Positions 1 through 15,000 of a DNA stretch of 64,000 bases are shown here, piece by piece. Position 1 is the stretch's first letter. Every line of letters starts with the position of its first letter. The notes under the pieces were generated by a model. The model was given only the letters and a program-made list of their open reading frames with translations, did not search any database and was not told the origin of the DNA. Made by a program: the position numbers and the translations under genes. The DNA is from Candidula unifasciata (lineage: Eukaryota; Mollusca; Gastropoda; Stylommatophora; Geomitridae): NCBI GenBank assembly GCA_905116865.2, contig CAJHNH020000846.1, positions 626,869 to 690,868 of the forward strand, given 5' to 3'.

Positions 1-58
1 TCCTTCAAGTATCTTCAACACTTTCAAACACTTCACACATAGGAAATCTTCCACTGAG

Positions 59-3000
59 TCACCGATGACATACCTTTCCTTCAAGTATCTTCATCACTTT
101 CACCCATGGTCTCTGTGGGCCCTCAAGTCTCGGCTGGTCAAAATTATGAAACTGCAATGTTCGTAGCCAGTTGAACATCCTGTTTAAGAGTGGTCAAAGA
201 ATTTCTAACAGCACTATGGAGAAGTCTATTTTAACTGCTGAAATAAACATTCCAAAATTTGCTCTAAACTGACAGCATTTTAACGGAGTTGAATTAGTAC
301 ATTTTTATAACTAAATCAATAAGAAATATTCCAAAACTTATTCAAAAGGTACAACATTCTAAAGGGGTGCAGTCAGCACATTTCTAACTCTGTTTATAAC
401 GAGACCTTTATATCTGCATGCATTACATAGGCTGAGGCACTAAGGCTTTTGGTGATGATTTTCTCTGGTGCATGTCAGAAGATAAAGAATATCAATTATA
501 CCACATTCACCAAGAAAACAGAATTACTTGTTTGTAAACGGATGAACATGGTCACTTGCCCAGTTTTTTGCTTTTAACTTTTTGGTGGCAATGAAACCAT
601 AATCGAAATACTATCACAACACTTCGCTAATACTTCTTCTTTACAGGTGTCGGGGGAGCAAATAGTTGTGAGCAATAAATAAACTACCACTGTGAACTTA
701 ACAAAGCAGACAAAAAGAACAGCCCACAATTAGGTGCTATGTAATGTAGTTGATTCTGTGTTTCAGTTAGAAGTTTCATTCATTTGCTTCATTTTAATCA
801 ATTGCTACTGTAGTATAAACCTGGCAAGATATGCAGGAATATGCCAGGCAATAAATGATGACATCTAATGTGTGTGTTTTCTTTGTTCAAATAAATTACC
901 AGCAACGTCCACTGCACTATCTAAAAAAAAAAAAAAAAAAAAACTATCTGCATGTACCACTTTTTAGAGTGCTGTAGGCAAGGGGTCGTGATGCTAAGGA
1001 TTTAGGGCGGCACGGATAGTGCTGTTGCCACGGACTGTACAGGTTAGGATGTTTAATTTTGCCCCCGACAGAAAAACTCTATCATTTACCGGGCATCGAA
1101 CCCAGGTCTCCCGTATGACAGCCCAAGGCTGTAACCACTCAGCCAGCCGTCCTCCACTGCGCTATCACAACATAAATATACAATTAAAACTAACAGTACC
1201 ACATAACTATCACAAAGAAAGTGATCAACAAAACACCAAACGGAAAAGTAATAAATTACAAGAAATATCACTGCACAATCATAAAGTATTAACATCACAA
1301 AAAAAAGTGATAAACAAAACACCACAAATGGAAAAGTAATAAATTACAAGAAATATCACTGCACAATCATAAAGTATTAACAACATCACAAAGCAGGTGA
1401 TATACAAAATACTATAAAAACAGCAACACCCGGGAAACAGTGAAAAACAAAATATTATAAACACATAGTAATATGAGCTGCCATGGTACAGGGGTTAGAC
1501 ACTCACCTGCGGATAGGAAGGTGGTGGGTTCATATCCTGATGGAACTGAACATTTTTCAAAAATGATCTCGGCTCCCAGGTTGACCCAACATTGAGTGGG
1601 TACCAGGTATAGTCCTGGGAAGTAAAGGCAGCCAGCTTGAATTTGACCACATCAAGCACCCAGTGCCGATTGATCTATAATATATAGGTCTAGCCCTATA
1701 TGCCCGAAGGCATGGAAAAGGGTCCTTTACGTTTCACTTACATGGCTAATGCATGATCACGATAAATCAACTCATGTTAAATTTTCTATTTAGTATTTGT
1801 AAACAAAAAAAAGGATACACTCTTTCTGTCTTTTCCTGAGAGACAATGTGGGAGATAATATATTCCTCCTTGAATTTTTGAAGAGTCTCCTGTGAGAAAA
1901 AATTAATTATTTAACGCCAATAAAAAATACAAATGTTACTCTTATCTGGCAGGCTACATCACTCAATAGAGTCTATCAATACCTAATCTGATGACAAGCA
2001 CTGTTAGTTGCTGTTTGTCCCACGGAACCTGGTAACATAGGGGTGGGTACAGAGAGTAATTGCTAAGAAGAGAAAACTGGATCTCACTGTTGGTAAGCCA
2101 GCACCTGTCATCACATCCCTATCATCTCATCCCTGTCATCTCATCCCTGTCATCTCATCCCTATCATCTCATCCCTGTTGTCTCATCCCTATCATCTCAT
2201 CCCTGTTGTCTCATCCCTATCATCTCATCCCTGTCATCTCATCCCTGTCATCTCATCCCTATCACCTCATCCCTGTCATCATAGTAACAGGTTCCCTACT
2301 AGGGGCCTGGCCAATGTAGATAGGATCATCATTCCTGTTTAGTCAGCGCTCCTTCTGTCTGAGAAGTGAGGTACGGATGTACACACATCACAAGTCCTGG
2401 AACAAGACCAAAGTCCAGAGATGGCTGAACAACCAGGACTTTCTTTCAGAGTTAAGGAAGGTTAGTTGCGTATCCTTTACAGGACGTTGCAGAACCAACC
2501 CCAGCAGCCTTAAGCTGTTGTGTGGTTTCTCTAGGCAAATTTACGTCTAGTAGTTTGCCACTGCTTCTGGACGGTCGGCCCCCTGATACCACTATCACCC
2601 GAGACCAGGGGGAATTACTAAAGTCCAAGTCCACGTGAAAAAATCATTGCCCTTAGCGAGGATTGAACCCGAAACCTCTAGCACTCAAGGTGGACACCAT
2701 GCCTCGAGACCACGCAGCCTCCTCTGCAATGAGATGATTCACAAGACACTGATTACACTGTTGGCAGGGCACACATACCTGATATTGAGTCCAGTCAATG
2801 GGTTCATGGACTCCGTCAGATCCATACTTCTTGTTGTAGCCATCAAGGTGCAGCTGAAACAGGCAACCGCTTATTTCAGAATCCCAGTCAGAGTGACATT
2901 GTTTTTGTACTCACACACTCTCAACTACTCTAATTCTGTGGCTTTAACACGTCTCCAACAATGAACTAATTACAATGTTTCATTTCTCCGGGCACTGTAA

Positions 3001-6000
3001 ATGTCAGTATATTCTACACCTACCAATAGTCTTCTTCTGCTCTTTATTCTCTGATGGAGCATAGGCCCTCACCAACTCATGCCAAGTTGTCCAATCTTTT
3101 GCTACAGCATGCAGCTAAACCTGTGTCCTCCTCATCTTTTTATCTTCTCTCTAGCTCCCTTCTCCATGTGTTTTCTTAAGTCTGTCTTTTATTTCTATGC
3201 CCTCGTTGGTTTCAGTGCACAGGCATAATACTGTTCTCATGCTTTCCCAATGTGTGTCCCTATACCCAGCAGTACTGTAACTGTTAAAATGTTTATATCT
3301 TCCTAAGCAGCAGAAAATAATAAGTGTGGTTCCCCAACAGTTTATACCACTGAGGTGGAAACTGTTAGACCATCATATACTCTACGTCTCAAGACACACA
3401 ATGGCATGGCCAGCCACCTTGCCAGACAAACTTTAGAAAATTATCTAGAACTATTTTTTATGAGGTCAAGATCTCTCTTCTTCCCTGTTTCTCCAGATAA
3501 CTCTATTTAACTCTAATTCGTTTCAGTATTTTTCAAAAAAAAAAAATATAATGTACTCAACTGTTTCCAGGACAAGACCAAGGCCAGGTGCTTTTGGAAT
3601 GTCGACCTGCAACAAAACACCATAAACATTACACACTGATATCTTCAATGCAATAAGAATCTTTCAAAAAACTCCCAAGAACCTTTTCTCACTGCCTAGC
3701 TGTATCTCTTCTTCCACAAATATTTCCCGCCTACCTGTATCTATCTCTTCTTCCACAAATACTTTCCGCCTGCCTGTATCTATCTCTTCTTCCACAAATA
3801 TTTTCCGCCTGCCTGTATCTATCTCTTCTTCCACAAATATTTCCCGCCTACCTGTATCTCTTCTCACAAATATTTCCCAAGTATTTATTTTTAAATAGTG
3901 TGGGCAGAACAAAAAATTACATTTAGTTATAGTAGTATCCTCCTGACTTTATCTCTGTATGATTCTAGAGGCCTGTCACTAGTGACTGCAAGGTCCACCT
4001 TCAACCATTTATCTGTGTTTATTTATTCACGATTACAAAACATTTTCATTTTAACTAATTTAAAAAAAAAGGTGGCAACACTGCAAACAGTGGAGCCTGG
4101 CTATTACTCTGGTCATGGTTCAAGCCACCTACAAGAGATGAATCTTTTCCTAGTGACTTTACAGCTCAGCAACCTCTATGAAAGGTAGATGCCTCTGCTT
4201 CTAGAACAGGGCTATTCAACTAGTGGCCCGCTGAGGCCTAGCAAGTGGCCAGCGGAGGCCTAGCAAGTGGCCCGCGGAGGCCTAGCAAGTGGCCCGCAGA
4301 TCACTGGCAATTGTATAGTATTACTGGTATTTCTATGTTGGAGCCCGAACCTCTGGACCGTGATGATCCCCATTTTCAAAATGTCGGAAAAGACTGATTC
4401 ACTGGACGACAGAATAAAAGTAAATATTGCTGGATACACACATGGTAAGGGAGAAGCAGGTGCTGAAATAGAAGTAGACGGTGGATATACAGACAATAAG
4501 AAAGCAGTAGATGTTAAACGAAACAAAACAACAGAAACAAAGAAGACAGTTAAAGTAAAGACAATAAAGAAGTAACAGGATATACAGACAAGAGACAGCT
4601 AGTTGGGCACCTACCTTGTCTGGCCCCCAAGAAGCATCAATTGTAGACTCTCCACAGTAGCCCCGGAGAATGGCTACCGTAAGACCTGCAGGTGAGAAGA
4701 GGTTGCATATACTACAGTATCTCAACAACACCTGTCAACTGCTGACTATCTTCTTCTTAAGTTTTCTTCTTCATGCTCACTGGCTGTAAACTCCAGCAGA
4801 ATTTCTGGTTGTTCATCCACTTCTGGGCTATGATCTTGTTCCAGAACTTGAATTTTGTGTGCATATCCATTTTACAGATTTGACTTAGTCAACAGATCAT
4901 CCTCACGGAACCAATCAGTCCACAAGTGCTCGGATTTCCTCCTTAGTAAATCCTGCAGTGTGTAGCAGCTCATGACACCAGTTCTGTGTTGGTTTCTTAT
5001 TCTTCTCTAGCTTCCTGCAAAGTGTTCTTGCCTGGCCACACTCTTTTCCTTTTTAACATGTTCTCGCAGTCTGGTCATGGTTGCAGATTCAGTCATCACT
5101 TGGTTCTCTTGAACAACTCACTTCTCATAAATCATTCAGAATATCAGCTTGGTCCATGGCTCGTCAAACTTCCACAGTAGCTTCACCTGCAAGCCGATCA
5201 GCTTGCTCATTTCCTTGCATGCCTGCCTGCCCTGGCACAAATATGAAACTAATATATGTCAGCTCCGACCACTTTAGAGATTCCAACCACTCTCTTTGCA
5301 TTCAGCCCTTGTCTATCTTCCTGAGCATTCTCACTGACTCACAGAGAAAGTATGTGCGGGAAAATGTCTGCGTCTCCAGCCATGTTCTTGATCACTGCCA
5401 AGACCTCTGTAGTCAGACTATTTGTAATCAAGGCAGCAGTGCTAGAATCAATTCTAACTTCAAACTTTGCCGTAAAACCCAAGAGCTTCTCACAGGCGAA
5501 TCACAGACCCATCTGTGTAAATGTCTGAATCCCCTTGTTGGGAACTCACAAAAATCAAAGCCTGCACTTCTGCCTCAACAGGCTGGCTTTCTTGTCTGCA
5601 TTTTCTGTCTCGTCGGATGCAGACAGAAAAGGTCTGTTGGTAACTGTAGCCAATCGTCACCAAGTTCCATGTCCTCACTGAACACCCCTGTTGAATAATC
5701 TTCTCGGCCTGACCCATCCACGACTTTCACCTTTTTAACCTGCTGCCTTTTTGCTTCTTAATTTCACCATACATCGGGTGTTATGTATTTGCACTGACTC
5801 TAAAGTAACTGCTCCGCAAATCTAAATTCTGTCCTCACCGGTTAGAAAATCAAGAAGGCAGTGCACAGCCCTATAAATTTGACTTACCTGCATGCAAACT
5901 GTTGGTTCCTCATCTGTCAAGCAGATGAACTCCGATTCAAAGCAAATACTTCTGATTAGTCACTCTTGACGACATGCGTGTTATGGGGGGCAACAGGTCT

Positions 6001-9000
6001 ACCCCCCCCCCCCCCAATAGTGCCCCAGAATCCACACACACAAAAACTGCTGACTATTAAATGCAAGAATTAATTAAACACTAACACAATATTAGTACCA
6101 TGCTATTCAAACACAGATATGCTTTGTTAGATAAAATATGCCAAATTATAAGCTGCTTTCTGTTGGTTAACAGATAAAAACATCTCAAAACTACTGTATT
6201 CTTGTGCGGCACCTAGTTAATAACAATCAAAGCCTCACCTATCATTTTACGTATGTGATGCAACATGAAACTTTGCCCTTTCACCTCTAGGGTCACAAAC
6301 TCGATTCCTTCTCTGACGTACGGCTCTGAGCACTGCAACAAACAGAAACAAAATAAACACACAATACATTTAAGGTATTCTCACTTGTTTTTATGCAATC
6401 AATAGACGAACAGTTAGCTACATAATGTGAACTGAAATTTCACAACCAGCTGCACAACTTAAAACACTATGTCCTGAGTGGTCCTAATAAATATTATCAA
6501 TTGACTAGTGAGACAGTCACCGTAAGTTCTAGGGCCCTATCGGGGAAAAGACAAAACCCACTGCCCTTTTTAATAAGCATGTTGCTGCAATTGGATTTGT
6601 TGGACCGAAAGGCGCAGATACCACAACCTAGCTGCAAACCATAATGTTCCAGCCGGGGCAAATGCAGAAGAATATTTAAAATGTGATGCAAATATCAGAA
6701 CTGCATCAATAAACATCTTCTGTACACAAAAACCAACACAGCAAGAATAATGTGACTTGACTGTTTAAAAACATGCCTAGCTCATTTCTTATGTTTAACT
6801 CTTTAACGTGAACTTGCACCTCACACATTTCAGTTTTATGGCTATTGGGTATATAGGGCTAGACATATACTTTATAGACCAATCGGCACTTCATGGATGA
6901 AGTAGTCAATATCATATTGCCTGCCTTTACTTCCCAGGACTTTACCTAGTACCCATTGAAGGCTGGGTCAACTTGGGAGCCAAGGCGTGTTCACAGTGCC
7001 TAATTTAACTGAATCTCGTGTTGCCTAGTTTAACTGAATCTCGTGTTGCCTAATTTAACTGAATCTCGTGTTGCCTAATTTAACTGAATCTCGTGTTGCC
7101 TAATTTAACTGAATCTCGTGTTGCCTAGTTTAACTGAATTTCGTGTTGCCTAATTTAACTGAATCTCGTGATGTTCTGTCATAATTATACATTTTAATCT
7201 GCAAGGTAATGGAAGTATGATTAGCCCTTTTGTTATTCAGCCGTTTCATCTAATGTTTTCACACAACTTAACCTGGTCATAACCTCTCACCTGTCCTACT
7301 TCTCTGGGTCACTTCAAGTTTATCTGTAATGACTGTGTTAATTAATCTTCTTCTTTCGTTATCTTTAAACAGATTATCTAGATCTGCCATGTTGTCTCTA
7401 GTATGAACTTCACTGTTTGTTGTAATTCCTTCAGTAACCCTCTAATTTGGCGTGCACTGGTACTGATGACGATGTCTGATTTTACTGCAAAGCTAATCAG
7501 TTCTACTTCTTACTCTGGCTGATTTGTTCACAGTACTTTCTCACTAACATGATTTCACCCAGTATGTATGCCATTTCATGTATTAGTTTTTATGACAGCT
7601 TCTTCGTGTTCACCAGCTGCAAACTCTGGTGGAAAGTTCTGGTTGTTCATCCACGTCTGGACTGCAGTCCTGTTCCAGAACCTGAGTTTTGCGTGTGCAT
7701 CCATTTGACAGATCTGACTCATTTGTGTGCAGACTGCTGGTTCCTTGCCTCTCAGGCAAATGCACTCCGACTTCGAAGGAAGTTCCCAATTAGTCGACTC
7801 TTACGACATGCTTTTGGGCAGGCAGTGGGTGTATTCTTGTTTTCCCTATAATAGGGTCCCGGAACCCACACGGGGATTTATGGTAGTTTCATTATCCTCA
7901 GTTGAGTCAAGAATTGATGTCACAGCACTCTGGGTATCCCCATGTGTGCTCCGTCCTCATCTTCAGCAGCCAGGGCAGAGTTCCAATACTGATAAACATT
8001 TATAACATCAATCTTGTGTGTGTAAGTTCAAGGCAACATCCAACTTGTTTCCTCAAACAGGTGGTCAAGCTTTTTAATGCTTCAAGTTATGGAATATTGC
8101 CAGGTTTACTGTAATTCCAGTTTGGATTCTTTATACAATCATCATAAATTAAACAAACATCTATTCTGTAAGAAACAAATCCAAATTATTACCTCAAACT
8201 TTATTATATATCTTGATGCACATGCCTGTTCATACTTCCTGTTAAGAATAAAATGTTCAGTGAACAATCTCATAGAAAACATTATTAACACATTATCAAA
8301 CCTACCAACAGATTAATGACTGAAGTTGAGAAAAGTTATCGGAATATTTGTAATACATGTAATAAACATATTTTACTATCACATATTTGTTACCTCTGTA
8401 AGGGGGGGGGGGGGGGGGGGGGGGGGGGACTTCATTTTGACATTTATATAGAAGGCATATAGTTATACTTTGTAAAAAAAAAATCAAATACTGTAAATTG
8501 TGGCAGATAACACTAGTTTTTCAGCCTAAAACAATCTTTCCAAAACTAGGGATGGACTTATATAGTGGGTATAAAATGTGACGAGTAAGTATGGGTATAA
8601 AATGTGACAAGTAAGTATGGGTATAAAATGTGACAAGTAAGTATGGGTATAAAATGTGACAAGTAAGTATGGGTATAAAATGTGACGAGTAAGTATGGGT
8701 ATAAAATGTGACAAGTAAGTATGGGTATAAAATGTGACAAGTATGGGTATAAAATGTGACAAGTAAGTATGGGTATGAAATGTGACAAGTGAGTATGGGT
8801 ATAAAATGTGACAAGTATGGGTATAAAATGTGACAAGTGAGTATGGGTATAAATGTGACAAGTAAGTGTGGGTATAAAATGTGTTAAGAGAGTATAGGCC
8901 CAACTAAATCTTTAGAGCTAAAATTCTGTAGGTTGACTTGTACATTGCAAATCATGCAATCTTCAACAAAAAATTTACCTAAAATATATTAATCCTTCTC

Positions 9001-12000
9001 CACCAACATCATTTGCCACGTTAATAAGTATTAGCAGTAATGGTTTCCAATGTCACATGATCTGTAGTGATTAAGATCAAGTCTGTGTTCTTGTCCCCCA
9101 TCCTTATCCATCAATTTCACCAACTATCATTAGGTTTTGATGTAAAAAAAAACATATAGGGCTGGACGTATATTTTATAGAACAATCAGCACTTGGTGGG
9201 TGATGTGCTCAGCATCACCCCGGCCGCCTTTATATCCCAGGATTCCACCTGTACACATTCAATGCTGGGTCGACCAGGGAACCAAGGTCATTTCTGAAAA
9301 AGTCTAATACCACCGGTACACAAATCATAACCTTCTGATCTGCAGGCAAGCCTCTCGTCGCTACACCATGGTGCCCCCCTCCCCTCAGATTTTGGAGATC
9401 ACAATTCCCCCAAAAGAACCATTTAAACCCTGTTGCCCCAAGAAGCAAGGCTCAGTGCAGTGAACCTAAGAGTTAGAACTCAATTTTCTTAAGGAATCGC
9501 CAATAAACTTCTCAGAAATACTGAACTAACAATTTTTAATTCTAATGTCAAATCAGTACTGTTGTATGGGGTGGAAACATGGAGAACAACTAAGGCAAGT
9601 ACTAATAAATTACAAACATTCATTAACTGGTGCCTGCACAGAATAGAGGGAATAAAATGGTATGATAGAATAACTAATGTAGAACTTTGGGAGAGAACTA
9701 AGCAGGCTCCAGTGGACCAAGAGGTGAGGAAAAGACGCTGGCGTTGGATAGGACACACACTGAGAAAACAGGAGAACAGCATAACTTTGCATTGGAACCC
9801 ACAGGGGCATAGGAATAAAGGAAGGCCAAAAAAACACATGGAGAAGCGAGCTGGAGAATGAGGTTAGAAAGATTGGGAGGACATGCGGAGAGCTCCATGC
9901 AATGGCGAAGGATAGAATGACTTGGCGTGAGTTGGTTGAGGGCCTATGCTCCATTGGGGGATAGAAAGGCAGAAGAAGAAGAAGAATAAACTTCTCTAAC
10001 AGTGTCACTGGTAGCTATTCACTAGACAGCAGGGAGGTCTTCGTGATGAAGTATCAAGCCATTTTCCTCTCTCCCTAAGGGCCATGGGTTCATTTTAGGG
10101 ACTGTTTCATTTGGTTTGTGAGTGCAATGTTTACTGAGATCCCTGTGAATCATCACCGTGACTTTGATTTTGCTTCAGAACTTGAGTTTTGCGTGCATAT
10201 CCATTCTACAGATCCTGCCTGTTTGTGTGCAGACTGTTGGTTCCTTTCCTTCAGGCAGGTGCACTCCGACTTTAAAGATAACAACCCTAATTAATCACCT
10301 TATATGACATGCTTGTTAGGGGGCAGTGTATGTATTATCTCTCCCAAAAGAGGGCACTGAACCCACTTGGGGTACCATGGCTCGTATAAGGGTTCAACAC
10401 TTAAGCCTAGCTTTAATTTCTGACTGTAATGTGATTATGTCTCCTTTTCATTAAACATTTCTTCAAGACTCAAAATAACATATCAAACATGTTTTAGAAC
10501 CGAAAGAGGTTTAAAATACTTACACCCCTGAAGTAAAATTGTGGAATTTGTGAGTTCCAAGAAACCTGCTCAAGACTGTCCTCACTCTGGTTAGGATCTC
10601 CGCTGTTTATGAAAGCAAACCACAGGATAACAAACAAGTAAACATTGTAACAGAGTGAGCTCATAGCTTCTATGACCTCAATTGTCAGTTTAACTACTAT
10701 AACTGCGTAGAATAGGATGATGAAATCCGATGCACTTTAGATATTTTTAGAAAATCCCACGTGAGAACCTACCTAGTAAACAAGTTGAGGCGTACTTGAA
10801 TATTCTAGAAGCAGACAGCGAGAAGAAAACAAATACCTATCATTCCAGCATCCAAGTATAAATAGCGAGCAACAAAGCACTTAAGCAATTCTTCAGTCCA
10901 CAAGACTCAAGAGAGGAGAGACCAGTCACATGGCTCTCAAGACAGCCTTCAGTGGTAGAGATGTAAGCTCAACACTAGAAACCTTCAGTCGTTGAGACTC
11001 AGAGGACGAGCGACTAGTCTCAATGATCATCGATGCCAGCTCAACACTAGAAGGAGAGCAGCTGTTCATATGTAACCTCCAAGACAGTCACTGGAGAGCA
11101 GACATGAAACAAGACATCGAGCTACAGAGATGACACACAAGATACATGGATCCATGGTTAACAGACACCCATTAGGAACACTATAGAGTCGACGATCAAG
11201 CCGTTAGTACCAACAGCACTAGAAGCCAGGTGGCAGTTAGAGACACTAGAACCAGTTAACAAAGTAACTAGAGAGGAAGAACACAACGCAAACCTACGAG
11301 TATTTAGCCTTAGAGAGAACACAGCGCTATTCAGAATATCATTGATGTATTTGTGACATTGTTGTAGTATTGCAATAAAGACAGTTTAGACGAGAACTGT
11401 TTCCAGCCATTTTATTATACAAGCATCAGAGTCACGTGAGAAGCATGTAGCAAGCAGGACATCATCATCATCACTACCACTATCGACACGACCATCTTTC
11501 TCCTCGTCTATAATCTTCCAATCGACTCCTCCTGTAGCAAACCTAAAGACGAACCTGGGTGTGACATCAACGTACGCCACAAAAAAGAGAGCTGTGCTAC
11601 AACATATAAATAAATTATGTTAGGATGTCAACAGTTTACAAAATTCTATAACATAATCTAGTTAGCAAACCACAGACTGAAAGACAAGTCAACATCAATG
11701 TAAATTCATCCTGTAGATCAAAAGCACATTGATGTCAGCAAACCACAGAAAGATAAACAAGTGAATGTCATTGTAAAATTGGATGTCAGCAGTTTAGTAA
11801 AGATCAACAGCACAAGCAAACCACAGAATGAGAAACATGTGAATGTAACTTTAAAATTGAAAGTCAGCAGTATACTAAAAGTTAACAGCAACAGCATATC
11901 AATGTTAGTAAACCACAGGATGATAAACATAACAAACAAGTGAATGTCATTGTAAAACTGGATGTCAGCAGATTACTAAAGATTAACAACTACAATGAAT

Positions 12001-15000
12001 GTGAGCAAACCACAGAATAAACAAGTGAATGTCATTGTAAAATTGGATCTCAGCAGATTACTAAAGATCAACAACTACAAAAAATGTGAGCAAACCATAG
12101 AATGACAAACAAGTGAATGTCAATGATTCCAAGCATCTGTAAAACTGTGACACCTGACATGACAAAGTAAAATGCCAATGATTCCAAGCATCTGTGACAC
12201 CTGACATTACAGAGTAAATACTGACGAAAGAATCAAAGTTACTACTGCGTTTCAGTACTCACGTTCTACTCTGTATTCATCTGTAACAAACTGAAATGAA
12301 ATCATTGTGAGCAAGTTACCATAGTATTTTGGTCAAGAAAAATGCAACGAAAAGCTGAACTGAAATATGAAAATACTAGCAACATTGCCAAATGGAATCA
12401 CTGTAGCACTGTGTTAGTACACTTGTTTACCAAGACAGTGTTTGAGGTTTAGTTCCCACTCAGTGGCAGACACCTCGGAACCAATATGCTCTGGGTTCAA
12501 ACTAGTCTCAATTAATGGGCCCCTAATCATATTTTATTTGGTCTGACAAAAATCTTGTCAGTGAACCTCATTATGCTATGGAGTAAATATGTGAAGTCTT
12601 CATCTGCAATAAACCAACTTTACCTTTTTGTGGTTTTTGTCATCGACAGCTGCCATGGTGTAGCGGCTAGAAGCTTGTCTGTGGATGCGAAGGTCGTGGG
12701 TTCCGGTTCTGATGGAGCCGGACTTATTTAAAAAATAACACTGGTTCACAGGTTGACCCAGCCTTAAATGGGTACCAGGTAAAGTCCTAGGAAGTAAAAG
12801 TGGTACATTGGGAGTGAGTGAACAGTGAGGAGACAAGACAGATCATTATGGTCTGGGGAAAATGGTGCTGTCAGAAGTGACGGTAGGATCTGACCGACAC
12901 TCAATACTCAGGGGAAGACGAGACGGATATACAATAAGACTTACTTGTTTCATTAGAAATGGAACTCTGCACTTGCTGCTGAAGATAGGGACGGACTGCT
13001 TATGGAAATGCCCTGAGCCTGTGATGTTGATTCTTAATTCAGCCTTCAGCAATCATTTACCATTCTATATGGCTTGGGCAGAATGTTAGATGGGCCTCTG
13101 TGCCCGGCCTCCTAACTCTTACAATAAATTTAGTTTGCTTGTCTATTCTCCCCTCACAGAGTTGCTAGTTTGTGTGAAATCAACACACAAAGAATGAAAC
13201 TCCATAGCTCCAGTGATGAGCTCCAGAGATCCTAACAATACCTACAAGCCAGAGTCTGAAACCACACCCACAACTTTCAGAGCATGAGGCAAATGCCTTA
13301 ACCATATCACCATAGAGATCCTCAGAAAAAATATGATCTTACGGCAGAGAAAGAAACAGATGCAGTAACACAGAGGGATAGAGATAAAGACATGCAGAGA
13401 ATCAAACACACATGGTAGCAGATGAATGCAGGTAGATACTGTGTTAGTTGCATATCCTTTACAGGACATTGCAGAACAAACCACAGCATTTTTTAGCTGT
13501 TTAGTTTACTAGGCAATTTTATGTTCAGCAGTTTGCCATTACTTTCTCAACCCCACTATTAAAATCAATGCAAAACCACATGCTGTCAAACCTGGTATTT
13601 CAGAATTATGAAACGCATTCACAATACCTAAGCCACAGATATAGGAAATGTCTGCAGGCAGGTGGGCAGGTAGACAGAAGCAGACAGAGACAAAATGAAT
13701 TGCAAACAAATACAACATACAGACTCGTACAATGAGGAGACAGATTATTATCTGATAATCTGAAAGTGTGAAATGAAATATCCAGTAACAACTTGCCATA
13801 CTAAACTGATATTGTTTAAACTAAATATATTGAAAACATTAAACTGTCTCTCATTTTATAGGTACCTTGGTTAAAGGAGCGAAAGCATATGTTGGCGTCA
13901 TGTACGTGTAAGTTCGGCTATCACACCAATTTTTGGAGTCAAACCCATTTGTTGTACGAGTGTATCCTGAAAACAAGCAGGAAGAAAACATTTAAGACTT
14001 ACATTTAGTAACACAGTGGATGGGGAATGTGAAAATATTCCAAATAAATGATAAAAACACAATAACTATATAGCAGGGCTTATTAGGATACATCCACTTG
14101 GCAAGCACAAACCAACTCTAATCAACTACCAACTCTAATCAACTGTCTTTTAACATAATTGAATTGTAAAAGAGAGATGAAGAAAATGATCAAGAAGAAA
14201 AAAACAACAAGCATGAATCAGCAAAACTAAACACTGATACTGTCAATGAGAAAGTCTATGCTTCTCTAACATTGCTCAACAAGATTAAGAACAGGTTTGT
14301 TTTGTTCTTTCCTTCCTTGGAGCATAGAACCACTCTCATACAAACTTTATTTTCAAACGGCCCATCTTACAATCGGCCCTTCTGAACACACATCTTTCAC
14401 AAAGCAGTTGTACTTTATCAATAAAGCATGCTATGTTCAGATAATAATATGCATATTATAAATAACAAGCAAAAATACAAAAGCACGGGTGGTACAATGT
14501 ATACGCACACTCGCTTGCGCACACAATTATCCACATACACATGCAAACCCACTCCCTCATTTACACAAACATATGTGCCCACATACATACATACACACAC
14601 ATATCCACAAACATAAATACATACACATTCATACATACATGCATACACATTTACACACCCACATACATACATTCCCACAGGCATACACACTTAGCCACAA
14701 AACTGACACAAACACACCGACACAAGCACATAGAGAATCAGACACGCCGACATTACCAAATAGACACACACACAGCCACATGCACACACAATTATACACA
14801 GAGAGCCACACACACAGGCACAGACACACACACGCAGCAAGAGGTACACAGTGCTAAAAGTGGCAAGACAATGTCAAGAGATGAATGAACAGCAGTCTGT
14901 CAGAGTCTACAACTAGGGCACAGACAGAAAAAGGCCAACCTTGACTGTGGAGGTGATACCTTACTCTTTGACTGAAAAAGACGAGCAAAGCTGCACTACT

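Noticed and set aside
8521..8903. Overlapping Tyr/His/Ile-rich frames on the minus strand
   Set aside because: They are products of the 26-bp minisatellite.
14418..14888. Thr/His-rich and Cys/Val-rich frames on both strands
   Set aside because: They are translations of a CA-rich microsatellite.
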